DNA of 15,433 nt from Candidatus Uhrbacteria bacterium (lineage in GTDB: Bacteria; Patescibacteriota; Patescibacteriia; UBA9934; GWF2-40-263): contig DOJV01000058.1 of the NCBI GenBank assembly GCA_003511125.1, positions 1-15,433 of the forward strand, read 5' to 3'. Position numbers and translations under genes: made by a program. Of the stretch, positions 1 to 6,845 are shown one piece after another. The notes beneath the pieces are model-generated. The model was not told the origin of the DNA. It saw only the letters and a list, made by a program, of their open reading frames with translations, and did not search any database. The stretch's first letter is position 1. Each line of letters opens with the position of its first letter.

Positions 1-20
1 AGAATTCTTCTAAGAACCAA

Positions 21-57
21 AAAAATAAAAACCGTAAATCTTACGGTTTTTATTTTT
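21..57. terminator. Perfect hairpin, bidirectional terminator
   Basis: Arms 21-37 and 41-57 are exact reverse complements (17 bp) around a 3-nt loop. The outer part is A-run/T-run, so the structure can end transcripts from either side. It probably closes a gene left of the window and backs up the terminator of the minus-strand gene at 242-811. Confidence 0.8.
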
Positions 58-69
58 CAATTTTTATAC

Positions 70-122
70 AAAAAAAAGACACCCGAAGACTAAAAGTTCT
101 CGTCCAGAATTCTGTCTTGGGT
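70..122 (-). terminator. Terminator of the minus-strand orphan gene
   Basis: Read on the minus strand, 122-114 pairs with 90-81 (nine pairs and one bulged base). The A-run at 70-77 on the plus strand supplies a U-tract after a short spacer. The 23-nt loop can itself fold through the AGAATTCT region. It lies about 120 nt past the stop of the gene at 242-811, so it is a plausible but imperfect intrinsic terminator. Confidence 0.5.
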
Positions 123-129
123 ATCTGAG

Positions 130-151
130 GTCTCCGTTCAGGAGACTGAAC
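130..151. other. Two mutually exclusive small hairpins
   Basis: GTCTCC (130-135) pairs with GGAGAC (141-146) over a 5-nt loop. The overlapping GTTCAG (136-141) pairs with CTGAAC (146-151) over GAGA. Only one can form at a time. The site is in the 3' untranslated stretch of the gene at 242-811. Its role is unknown. Confidence 0.4.
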
Positions 152-241
152 AGGCTCGACGTACCTGAAAGGAAATCGTACGGTGACCTCCCAGGCTCTT
201 CGCGCCTTTAACAATCATGACAAAGGGCAACTGAGACTTCG

Positions 242-811
242 TCAACTCCCCCTCAAATTGAGAAGACGAATGTTCGCGGTCGCGCGTTGACCCCGAACCC
301 GTTCGAGAAATTCATTAACCAGCATGCTTGAAAGAACACCAAGCAGTTCAGCGACGATGCGGAAATCTCTCCACAACTGGTTGGGTCTCGCACAAGACAT
401 TCGATCTACCAAACCTCGGGCCTCCAGGCCATTCAAGGTCTCACCAGGCTCTCGTAATCTGGCGATGCCGCGCGCGAGCCGGTAGATGTCGGGTTCGATC
501 CTACGCAATACATCTGCGTCGATCTCCAAGACCTCCAACATGCGCACGAGCTTCACGGGATCGACAAGGATCGGGTGCACCCAAACCTCCCCAAACGCGA
601 TAGTTCTAAGGATCGCTGTGGCCTGGGCGTACAAGGCGTTACGCCAGAATCTCTCAATTTCTTCTTTTTCGATTCCCAGATCCCTGAACATAGAGGAGTT
701 GTCCTCGAGGTGCCGCCGAAGTTCGTACGCGTTCCGGACGTACAGATATTCGTCCGGACGGTCATTTCTGAGAGCGAAAATGAGGTAAGAAATTTGAGAG
801 GCTACGGACAT
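242..811 (-). CDS. Orphan helical protein, 189 aa, unknown function
   Basis: I do not recognise this family. The protein is soluble-looking, rich in Arg, Glu and Leu, and predicted mostly helical, with no signal peptide, membrane segment or metal motif that I can see. The ATG at 809-811 is chosen because AAGGAG lies about 8 nt upstream, and a near-consensus promoter precedes it. The gene is richer in G+C than the genes from 1647 onward: the sequence line at 421-480 has 39 G/C in 60. It stands alone, divergent from the orphan gene at 1154-1552, with its own terminator. This suggests a self-contained acquired cassette. A regulator or an interaction protein is possible, but nothing in the sequence decides it. 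Confidence 0.8.
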   Translation of the reverse strand: MSVASQISYLIFALRNDRPDEYLYVRNAYELRRHLEDNSSMFRDLGIEKEEIERFWRNALYAQATAILRTIAFGEVWVHPILVDPVKLVRMLEVLEIDADVLRRIEPDIYRLARGIARLREPGETLNGLEARGLVDRMSCARPNQLWRDFRIVAELLGVLSSMLVNEFLERVRGQRATANIRLLNLRGS

Positions 812-864
812 GGCGTTTTCTCCTTGAAAGACGTTGCTAGCTCACTTGTAAAAAGCGAGAAGGT

Positions 865-893
865 ATTATTGCTTAAAAAAGTGAAAATGTCAA
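865..893 (-). promoter_or_regulatory. Strong sigma70-type promoter for 242-811
   Basis: On the minus strand there is an exact TTGACA (893-888), a 17-nt spacer and AATAAT (870-865, 5 of 6). The expected start of transcription is near 858, giving a leader of roughly 47 nt. That leader begins with a weak CTCGC/GTGAG hairpin and ends in an AAGGAG ribosome binding site. Confidence 0.8.
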
Positions 894-1057
894 GAGACCT
901 CCTTTGAACCCGCATTCTATACTCAATGCACCACTCGAATACCATCACAAATTTGCTCTCCAGATCAATTTCAGCGAGAATTAGTCATCAAAAAGATTAC
1001 CAAAAGTTTGTATCAAGACTATTCGATTAAGGAATGGCGCCTCCAGCCGATCCGATC
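894..1057. other. Intergenic stretch between divergent promoters
   Basis: This is the core of the gap between the two divergent orphan genes (812-1153). I see no convincing gene, RNA or repeat. One minus-strand frame could encode about 46 codons ending inside the start of the 242-811 gene, but it runs through that gene's promoter and has no good ribosome binding site. Confidence 0.5.
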
Positions 1058-1086
1058 TTGACTTTTGCTCACAAATGCGTTATACT
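1058..1086 (+). promoter_or_regulatory. Strong sigma70-type promoter for 1154-1552
   Basis: TTGACT (1058-1063), a spacer of exactly 17 nt and TATACT (1081-1086) match 5 of 6 bases in each box. Transcription should start near 1093, giving a leader of about 60 nt. Confidence 0.8.
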
Positions 1087-1095
1087 CTTGCGCAA

Positions 1096-1113
1096 CGAGA
1101 AAATAACTTCTCG
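1096..1113 (+). promoter_or_regulatory. Hairpin at the 5' end of the leader
   Basis: CGAGAA (1096-1101) and TTCTCG (1108-1113) pair perfectly over AATAAC. The hairpin starts only a few nucleotides after the predicted transcription start. Its position is typical of a 5' element that protects an mRNA from decay. That role is inferred. Confidence 0.5.
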
Positions 1114-1153
1114 AATTTGATTGTTCCTTTTGCTTCGTGGAGGCATGAAGAAC

Positions 1154-1552
1154 ATGGAGCTGGTGATCCGTCGTCATAACGGTGGTCCGGCCTTGGTCGG
1201 ATCTAAGAAGAGAGTGATCGTCGAAATCCGCGGGGTAAAAGACGATTCAGATCTTCGTCGCCTCGTTGTCTCTTGTCGGCTGGCTGATGAGCGTATTGCT
1301 CTCATCAATGACTTGCGAGGCAACAGAGACACAAGTGGTTGTTGTCATTGGTCAGATCGAGACAGCGGAATTGCCACAGTCGAATTTTCGATCTGTCCGG
1401 TTTCGGCCGGCAATATGATTGTCATATTTGGCTTGCTGAACGACAGCAATTGCGACGCCGTTTCGACGGAAATTGAGGTTTTGGGCTGCGACCGTAATCC
1501 ACCTCGACGGTTTCGTCGCCCCGACCTTCCATCCGGTCGGCGCATGCACTAG
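1154..1552 (+). CDS. Orphan small protein, 132 aa, unknown function
   Basis: I do not recognise this family. The first half alternates hydrophobic and charged residues like beta strands, there are four cysteines in the middle and later part, and the tail is Arg/Pro-rich. No signal peptide or membrane helix is seen. The start at 1154 is preferred because GGAGG (1139-1143) lies 10 nt upstream; the in-frame ATG at 1145 is only 1 nt from that site and an open frame extends further to 1121. It has its own promoter and terminator and ends 94 nt before the next gene on the same strand. Codon and base use resemble the other orphan genes in the window more than the neighbouring secreted-protein gene. 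Confidence 0.75.
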   Translation: MELVIRRHNGGPALVGSKKRVIVEIRGVKDDSDLRRLVVSCRLADERIALINDLRGNRDTSGCCHWSDRDSGIATVEFSICPVSAGNMIVIFGLLNDSNCDAVSTEIEVLGCDRNPPRRFRRPDLPSGRRMH

Positions 1553-1586
1553 CACACTTGTGCCACGCCCCCACCTCCTTTCCAAG

Positions 1587-1617
1587 AGATCCGTACACAT
1601 CCGGGTCTTCTTTTTTT
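1587..1617 (+). terminator. Terminator of the orphan gene 1154-1552
   Basis: AGATCCG (1587-1593) pairs with CGGGTCT (1602-1608), with one G-T pair and an 8-nt loop, followed by a T-rich tract. It separates the orphan gene from the secreted-protein gene. It also occupies the place where a -35 box for that next gene would be expected. Confidence 0.75.
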
Positions 1618-1630
1618 CTCAAAAAAACGC

Positions 1631-1636
1631 TATAAT
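1631..1636 (+). promoter_or_regulatory. Consensus -10 box, probable leaderless start
   Basis: An exact TATAAT ends 10 nt before the ATG at 1647, so transcription would start within a few nucleotides of the start codon. No SD is present. The hexamer 17 nt further up (TTCTTT) is a poor -35 box and lies in the T-tract of the preceding terminator. Confidence 0.55.
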
Positions 1637-1646
1637 TCTTCTACCT

Positions 1647-3059
1647 ATGAAAAGACCTTTTGTTTCCAAAATTATCGCCTGGTTATTGGCTTTTTCTCTT
1701 TTTGTTCCCTCTTTAGCCTTGGCTACCTCTTTTAATCCCAACTATTTAATTTCCGACGAAGAATTTACCGATAGTTTTAGCATGGAGCTTGGTGAAATTC
1801 AGACCTTTTTGGAAAAAGGCTATCTGGCCGAATACCGAACCGAAGATCTCGACGGAAAAGTTCGCTACGCCTCTGACATTATTTGGCGAACCGCTCAAAA
1901 CAACGGAGTCAATCCAAAAGTTATTTTGGTCATGCTACAAAAGGAACAAGGTTTAATAACCGACGACACCCCAACTCAAGATCAACTTGATTGGGCCTTG
2001 GGTTATGGTGTTTGCGACAGTTGTACTCATGCCGATTCGGCTATTCAACGCTGGCGTGGTTTTGCCAAGCAAATCAACTCAACAACCTTGCAGTTTACCG
2101 AAGGTTATTTTCTGGATTTAGAAGAAGATGGCGAAACGGTTATGGGCTATGCTCCGGGCGTGGCTTGCACTATCGACGGCACAACCGTGGTGCCGGCCAA
2201 TAATGCCACGGCCGCTCTTTACACCTACACACCTCATCTAACTGGCAATCGAAATTTTGCCACCATTTGGCAGACCTGGTTTGCTCGCAATTATCCAACC
2301 GGCTCACTTTTGCAAGACACGGAGACCGGCGGGGTCTGGCTGATTCAATACGGCGAGCGTCGGCCAATTACTTCTCGAGCCGCGCTACTTTCTCGTTTTA
2401 ACGAAGATTTGATTATCCCGGTTTCTCAAACCGAACTTGAAAGTTATTCCGTTGGCAGGTCAATTTCTTTACCAAATTATTCCCTGCTCCACACTGCCGA
2501 TGGCGGCATTTACTTGCTGGTCGATGATGCCGTTCGTCATATCGATTCCATGGAAGCTTTTCGAGCCATTGGTTTTAGCACAGACGATTTAGTCGAGGTA
2601 ACCACCGAAGAATTATTGGCTTACGAAACGGGTCAACCAATTACCGACGAGACAATTTATCCGCAAGGCGCACTAATTCAAGATCCTTACTCTGGCGGTG
2701 TTTATTATGTTGAAAACAATACCAAGCACGCCATTTATTCCCGTGAAATTTTGACAGCTCGATTTGGCAACAAAGCCATTGTTCCGGCCAAGGTTGATGA
2801 ATTGTGGTCGTACGACACCGGCGCACCGGTGAAATTTAACGATGGTACCTTAGTTGGGGCAACCGGTCAATCCACGGTTTATCTTATTTCCGAAGGCGCA
2901 CGTCGACCAATTGTTAGCGAAACAGTTTTTCTCGGCTTTGGTTTTAAATGGGAGAATGTAATTTGGACCAACGAAAATTCACTTAATTTACATCCGTTAG
3001 GCGAGGTCTTAGACAAAATTGGTTTTACGGAAAATCTTCAAGAAGCCTCGAGACCGTAA
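1647..3059 (+). CDS. Secreted surface protein with four C-terminal repeats
   Basis: A 470-residue exported protein. The ATG at 1647 is chosen because a signal peptide begins there: basic N-region, a hydrophobic core, and a likely cut after Ala-Leu-Ala near residue 27. Residues about 30-215 resemble an N-terminal domain I know from secreted hemagglutinin or amidase-like proteins of Gram-positive bacteria and CPR (phrases such as GVNPKVILVMLQKEQGL). By homology this looks lysozyme-like, but catalysis is unproven. From about 219, four repeats of 59-63 residues begin near 219, 278, 341 and 400. Each has a Gly-x-Leu start, then Gly-Gly-Val/Ile-Tyr/Trp, then Arg/Lys followed by an Ile-Ser or similar step. 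It probably sits at the cell surface and binds cell wall or sugar. It leads a tight plus-strand run ahead of 3070-3861. Confidence 0.85.
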   Translation: MKRPFVSKIIAWLLAFSLFVPSLALATSFNPNYLISDEEFTDSFSMELGEIQTFLEKGYLAEYRTEDLDGKVRYASDIIWRTAQNNGVNPKVILVMLQKEQGLITDDTPTQDQLDWALGYGVCDSCTHADSAIQRWRGFAKQINSTTLQFTEGYFLDLEEDGETVMGYAPGVACTIDGTTVVPANNATAALYTYTPHLTGNRNFATIWQTWFARNYPTGSLLQDTETGGVWLIQYGERRPITSRAALLSRFNEDLIIPVSQTELESYSVGRSISLPNYSLLHTADGGIYLLVDDAVRHIDSMEAFRAIGFSTDDLVEVTTEELLAYETGQPITDETIYPQGALIQDPYSGGVYYVENNTKHAIYSREILTARFGNKAIVPAKVDELWSYDTGAPVKFNDGTLVGATGQSTVYLISEGARRPIVSETVFLGFGFKWENVIWTNENSLNLHPLGEVLDKIGFTENLQEASRP

Positions 3060-3069
3060 CTTTAATTTT

Positions 3070-3861
3070 ATGCTAGTTTTTGCCGCGCATATTCCCCACA
3101 CACCATTGGTTCTACCTTCGGTTGGTCGAGAGTATATTGAGGAACTGAAAAAAACTCGAGACGCTTTAAAAATTGTCGCCGAGGAGTTGTATGCCACTCA
3201 ACCAGAAGTAATTATTATTTTGGCTGGCCACGGAAATCCTACCCCAGAAGTCTTTTCTGCCAATTTCAACAATTTTTTCAATACCGACCTGGCTGAATTT
3301 GGTGACCTGGTTACCAAATTAAAATACCCTTCAGAAATTTCTTGTCTCGACAAATTACAACGTTTAGCCAGACACTCAGAAATTCCTTTTACTCTTTTTT
3401 CTGATCCATCACTTGGTCACGCCGTGGCCGTACCGTTAATTACCTTAACGGAAAAATTAAAAAAGTTTTCGGTTCTGCCTTTGTTTACCGCTCCTGATCT
3501 TTCGGCCAAAGCGCATTTTGAGTTTGGAAAAATTTTAAAAGAAATTATTGCCGCCTCGGATCGGCGAGTGGCGCTTATTTCTTCCGGTGACTTGTCGCAC
3601 GCCCTAACCAAAAAATCTCCGGCCGGTCTAAAACCCGAAGGCAAAAAATTCGACGACGCCATGCGTGAGGCTACTAAAAACATTAACGCTTCCGGTCTAC
3701 TTCAACTCGACCCAAAATTTATCAAAAAAGCTTCGCAATGCGCCTATCTTTCAACCCTTGCCTTGCTCGGCGTTTTAGAAGGCACAAACACCAAAGCCGA
3801 AGAATTGAGCTACGAAGCACCGTTTGGAGTCGGTTATTTGACGGTAATGTTTCGAATCTAA
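3070..3861 (+). CDS. LigB/MEMO-like (class III extradiol dioxygenase fold) protein
   Basis: A 263-residue cytoplasmic protein of the superfamily that unites class III extradiol dioxygenase catalytic subunits (LigB) and MEMO1/AmmeMemoRadiSam B proteins. Visible marks are the N-terminal AHIPHTP segment (His7, His10), His54 in ILAGHG, His117 in DPSLGHAV and Asp174/His177 in SSGDLSHAL. These histidines are candidate metal ligands. I call the start at ATG 3070; an open frame reaches back to a TTG at 3019, but that overlaps the previous gene. The gap to the previous stop is 10 nt, so the two genes are probably co-transcribed. The natural substrate is unknown. Proteins of this fold in bacteria without aromatic catabolism are usually assigned to the MEMO side. 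No AMMECR1 or radical-SAM partner is seen here. Confidence 0.75.
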   Translation: MLVFAAHIPHTPLVLPSVGREYIEELKKTRDALKIVAEELYATQPEVIIILAGHGNPTPEVFSANFNNFFNTDLAEFGDLVTKLKYPSEISCLDKLQRLARHSEIPFTLFSDPSLGHAVAVPLITLTEKLKKFSVLPLFTAPDLSAKAHFEFGKILKEIIAASDRRVALISSGDLSHALTKKSPAGLKPEGKKFDDAMREATKNINASGLLQLDPKFIKKASQCAYLSTLALLGVLEGTNTKAEELSYEAPFGVGYLTVMFRI

Positions 3862-3917
3862 AGTTGAATTGGTTTAGTTGAAACAAATTTACTCGAGTTG
3901 GGCGGTTGTTACGAATT

Positions 3918-5744
3918 ATGCTCATCGCTGAAATCTACCCCATCCAAAGATTACCGAGGCGTTTCTCGGCTTTTGATTATTTGGTGCCCGAGGGTTTAAA
4001 ACTCGAGCGCGGTTTTTTTGTGCGCATACCTTTTCGTAATCAAGAAATTATCGGTGTGGTTAAAGAATTGCACGAAAGATTTTCGCCACGTCAGGGTTTG
4101 AAAGAGGTGCTGGGAGTTTTAGACATTCCACCGCTCGCAGAAACCGAGTTAGAGATTTTTGAATGGCTGGGCAAAGATTTAGCTCAAGGTGTTTCGGCAA
4201 TTTTAAACGCGGCCATTCCTGTAATACCAAAACGAAATATCTCTTTGCCGGTTATTCCGGCTCTACCTTTAAAAATTCGCACTTCGGAAACCTCGGCTAT
4301 TCAACGAGCTTTGCAAACCATTGATTTACAACGTCGAGCTTTTATTTCATCGCCTGATTTGCCACAAATGGCGGCTTTGGCCGCGGCTTATCTTCATGCT
4401 CACCCAAAAGATCGAATCGTGATTTTGTTACCGGGTGCTCGTGAGGCCGAGGTTTTGGCTCCGTATTTTGTCAGTTTTGGTTTGTCGGTTATAAGTGGAG
4501 AAAAAACCGAGGGCCGCTGTTTTTTGGCTTGGAACGATTTTCGTCGCGGCCAAACTCGAGTTTTGCTTGGCACTAGATTGGCGGCTCTGCTTTTACCAGC
4601 CTCGGTCGACGCGGTTTTTGTTTTTCGCTCGGGTCACGAAAGCCACAAACAACGGGATCGCAACCCACGTTACGATGTTCGAGAAATCGCTTTGGAGTTT
4701 CAAAAAAGAAACGCTTGTCGATTATATTTTTTAGACACCATGCCTCGAGCCGATGATTTGGCGACTTTTGAAAAGGAACAAATTTTTATCGAACACCCCG
4801 AACCACGACCGTATTTTGTTAATACTCAAAACGAGCGCCCCATGTCGCCACACCCGCTTATTTCTTGGACGCTCGATGGCTCCATTCAAGACTGTTTAAA
4901 AAATAACCGTCGAATTCTTTGTTTTTACAACCGCAAAGGCAAGGCTTCTTCTTTACGCTGTGCCGAATGCGGTTACAGTTTTCCTTGCCCGGTTTGTGGC
5001 GGCATTTTCACGGTTTATGAAACTTCCATTCGCTGTCACCACTGCGACCGTGTCGAACCGTTATGCTTGTCTTGCCCTAACTGCCACGGCGTCAAACTAA
5101 ACGAACGTGGTTTTGGCAACCAAACCGTCAAGCAGGCTTTAGAAAAACAATTTCCGGGAGTTACGGTTTCTTTAATCGACCGAGCTAAACAAGAAGACGA
5201 CTCGGCCCAAATTTTGTTGGTGACGTCTTATTATTTTGAAAGCCACCGCCAACTTTTTGCCCGAGGAAATTTTGGCCTGGTAGCTAATCTCGACGCTGAT
5301 CTACCGCTCCTCGATCCGGGTTTCCGTTCATTTGAAAACGCTCTGCGCGCAGTTGAAGATTTGCGCGGACTGGCCCGCCGCGAGCAGGCCGTCTTTATTG
5401 TTCAAACCCGAAATCCCGATATTTTTCTGCCGTATTATAATAATCCGCAAGCCTGTTTAATGAACGAGCTCGAACTGCGCCAAGCCTACCAAGTTCCACC
5501 CTATGTGCGCTGGCTGCGCCTAAAAATACGCGATACCGAAACCTTGCGTGCCGAACTCGAACTTAAAGCCGCCAGCGAAAGCCTAAGACCTTTGGCTGGC
5601 ATTACAATTTTTCCACTAGAATGCCAACCGGGCCGCAGCTGCCAAATTTCCGTTTCGGTCGAGCCCGGCGCTATTGACGCGGTTTTGGAAAAATTATCTT
5701 CGTTACCAGATCGCATCGTAATTGACACAAACGCGATTTCGTGA
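3918..5744 (+). CDS. priA: PriA-like primosomal protein, helicase motifs decayed
   Basis: A 608-residue protein, shorter than typical PriA of about 730. The N-terminal 3'-end DNA-binding domain is recognisable (FDYLVPEGL, then a hydrophobic core through about residue 100). The zinc module is complete: Cys pairs at 348/351, 357/360, 373/376 and 386/389, followed by the usual ERGFGNQ segment. The ATPase is not intact. Where PriA has a Walker A loop (GxTGSGKT) this protein has SSPDLPQ near 144-150. The DEEH box is RSGH (237-240) before ESHKQ. The QxAGRAGR motif appears as DLRGLARR. The GTRxAxL segment survives. It therefore probably binds stalled forks and recruits partners without unwinding DNA, as proposed for actinobacterial PriA. 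ATG 3918 is preferred over a TTG at 3906. The def gene follows directly, as in many bacteria. Confidence 0.85.
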   Translation: MLIAEIYPIQRLPRRFSAFDYLVPEGLKLERGFFVRIPFRNQEIIGVVKELHERFSPRQGLKEVLGVLDIPPLAETELEIFEWLGKDLAQGVSAILNAAIPVIPKRNISLPVIPALPLKIRTSETSAIQRALQTIDLQRRAFISSPDLPQMAALAAAYLHAHPKDRIVILLPGAREAEVLAPYFVSFGLSVISGEKTEGRCFLAWNDFRRGQTRVLLGTRLAALLLPASVDAVFVFRSGHESHKQRDRNPRYDVREIALEFQKRNACRLYFLDTMPRADDLATFEKEQIFIEHPEPRPYFVNTQNERPMSPHPLISWTLDGSIQDCLKNNRRILCFYNRKGKASSLRCAECGYSFPCPVCGGIFTVYETSIRCHHCDRVEPLCLSCPNCHGVKLNERGFGNQTVKQALEKQFPGVTVSLIDRAKQEDDSAQILLVTSYYFESHRQLFARGNFGLVANLDADLPLLDPGFRSFENALRAVEDLRGLARREQAVFIVQTRNPDIFLPYYNNPQACLMNELELRQAYQVPPYVRWLRLKIRDTETLRAELELKAASESLRPLAGITIFPLECQPGRSCQISVSVEPGAIDAVLEKLSSLPDRIVIDTNAIS

Positions 5745-5748
5745 TAAT
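5722..5748 (+). promoter_or_regulatory. Possible internal promoter for def
   Basis: An exact TTGACA (5722-5727) in the last codons of priA is followed after a short 15-nt spacer by GATAAT (5743-5748), which overlaps the priA stop. Transcription would start about 6 nt before the def ATG. The short spacer lowers confidence; read-through from priA would also serve def. Confidence 0.45.
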
Positions 5749-5760
5749 CTTTTTTATCCT

Positions 5761-6225
5761 ATGTTAACGATTTTAACCGACCCCAATCCTAACTTGCGCC
5801 AAGTTGCCAAACCGGTCGAACCGGCCGAAATTTTGAAACTCGGGTTTCAAAAATTTCTGGACGAAATGCTCGAAACCATGGCCGACAAAGGCGTCGGACT
5901 GGCCGGGCCACAAGTCGGGGTAAGTAAACGCGTCATCATTGTCCAGACCAAAAGTGGCCCCGAGGCTTTTATCAATCCTAAAATTTTCTCGACTTCCCTG
6001 CTTCGTAGCGATGGCGAGGAGGGTTGTCTTTCGGTGCCCGGAGTTTGGGGGATTGTTAAGCGTTTTAAAAAAGTTAAAGTTAAAGCCTTGAATCGTAAAG
6101 GCGAAAAAGTCGTAATCAAGGCTTCTGGTTTGGAATCGGTTATTTTTCAGCACGAGATCGATCATTTGGATGGCGTTTTATTTATTGATAAGGTCGAAAG
6201 ACTTTTGAAAATTGAGAAGATGTAA
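5761..6225 (+). CDS. def: Peptide deformylase
   Basis: A 154-residue metalloenzyme that removes the formyl group from the N-terminal Met of new proteins, acting at the ribosome exit. All three family motifs are present: GVGLAGPQ (44-51, with a Gly where most members have the second Ala), EGCLSVPG (87-94, metal ligand Cys89) and QHEIDHLDG (130-138, ligands His131 and His135, catalytic Glu132). The length is normal for a bacterial enzyme. ATG 5761 is chosen because the product then starts with the typical hydrophobic LTILTDPN strand; there is no SD. The gene lies 16 nt after priA. The usual next gene, fmt, is missing here. A terminator and an orphan cassette follow instead. Confidence 0.95.
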   Translation: MLTILTDPNPNLRQVAKPVEPAEILKLGFQKFLDEMLETMADKGVGLAGPQVGVSKRVIIVQTKSGPEAFINPKIFSTSLLRSDGEEGCLSVPGVWGIVKRFKKVKVKALNRKGEKVVIKASGLESVIFQHEIDHLDGVLFIDKVERLLKIEKM

Positions 6226-6260
6226 AAAAACCATCAGCTAAAAACAGGCTGATGGTTTTT
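6226..6260. terminator. Terminator after def
   Basis: Arms 6226-6238 and 6248-6260 pair perfectly (13 bp) over a 9-nt loop, with A-run and T-run ends. It starts immediately after the def stop codon and can act in both directions. Confidence 0.9.
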
Positions 6261-6266
6261 ACTTCG

Positions 6267-6304
6267 GGGAATAGGTGTCGGTCGGCACTTATTCCCAGTT
6301 TTTT
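6267..6304 (+). terminator. Second, G+C-richer terminator before the orphan cassette
   Basis: GGGAATAGGTGT (6267-6278) pairs with GCACTTATTCCC (6285-6296) through 12 pairs, two of them G-T, over a 6-nt loop, followed by six T at 6299-6304. It lies only 6 nt after the def terminator and 8 nt before the next promoter. It may insulate the cassette or be the remaining end of another cassette. Confidence 0.75.
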
Positions 6305-6311
6305 AGTTACC

Positions 6312-6339
6312 TTGACTTTTCTAGTAAAAATCGTAAACT
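6312..6339 (+). promoter_or_regulatory. Promoter of the orphan gene 6367-6792
   Basis: TTGACT (6312-6317), a 16-nt spacer and TAAACT (6334-6339, 4 of 6). The predicted leader is about 20 nt and carries AGGAGA (6357-6362) just before the ATG. Confidence 0.6.
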
Positions 6340-6366
6340 AACCCAGCCCCATTCCCAGGAGAGAAA

Positions 6367-6792
6367 ATGGGCGGATCTGCACATCTGTGTGACAAAGGAC
6401 TTCTGACCAACAATTCTCCCTGCATCTTGTCGGTGAGAGAGGGGGACGCTTCCCGCACCATCTGGTGGGGCGAGATCACGAAGTTGGTCGATCACGGAAC
6501 CCACATCGAAGTGTGGGCCAAGATCACCGGCGGCCGCATGGCTTTCGACGAGCGAGGAAAACCAATCATGTCGGACGAGCAACAAAACATCGTCCCCGAC
6601 AACTACGAAGTCTACCCCGACACCCCGAGCTTTCAACATCTCTTCCGGTGTCTCCTCGAGGCCTGGCGCATACTCCAGGAATCCAGCGGCCAGACCGAAC
6701 ACTGGCGCCAAACGCATTTCGATTTCCTGGCCGATCTCGTCGGCCGCGGTCTTGCACCACGATCGACATTAGACCTGAAGACCGGCAGTTAA
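6367..6792 (+). CDS. Orphan small protein, 141 aa, unknown function
   Basis: I do not recognise this family. The N-terminal half has beta-like segments (CILSVREG, TIWWGEITKLV, HIEVWAKI), then a polar loop, and residues about 85-128 look helical and rich in aromatics and His. No signal peptide or membrane helix is seen. The start is fixed by AGGAGA 4 nt upstream of the ATG. The gene has its own promoter, is bounded by terminators on both sides, and is richer in G+C than def and the hemolysin-III gene beside it (32 of 60 in the line at 6541-6600). It sits where fmt often follows def. It is most simply read as an acquired single-gene cassette. Confidence 0.75.
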   Translation: MGGSAHLCDKGLLTNNSPCILSVREGDASRTIWWGEITKLVDHGTHIEVWAKITGGRMAFDERGKPIMSDEQQNIVPDNYEVYPDTPSFQHLFRCLLEAWRILQESSGQTEHWRQTHFDFLADLVGRGLAPRSTLDLKTGS

Positions 6793-6808
6793 TCGTCTCC
6801 ACAACTCC

Positions 6809-6841
6809 ATCCGTCAGGACACTCTCCGGCGGATTTTTTTT
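6809..6841 (+). terminator. Terminator of the orphan gene 6367-6792
   Basis: ATCCGTC (6809-6815) pairs with GGCGGAT (6828-6834) with one G-T pair and a 12-nt loop, and runs straight into eight T. It ends a few bases before the 3' end of the converging minus-strand gene. Confidence 0.8.
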
Positions 6842-6845
6842 ATTT

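Noticed and set aside
811..950. Possible 46-codon minus-strand leader peptide overlapping the start of the 242-811 gene
   Set aside because: It runs through that gene's strong promoter, has no good ribosome binding site and shows no coding character.
3..1643. Ten-base match (AATTCTTCTA) at 3-12 and 1634-1643 flanking the two orphan genes
   Set aside because: It could mark a duplicated insertion target, but ten A/T-rich bases over 1.6 kb can occur by chance and the window edge hides the left context.
1473..1646. N-terminal extension of the secreted-protein reading frame upstream of 1647
   Set aside because: It overlaps the orphan gene in another frame and a terminator, and the signal peptide begins at 1647.
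4495..4734. Plus-strand open frame inside priA
   Set aside because: Shadow frame; the priA frame carries the conserved domains throughout.
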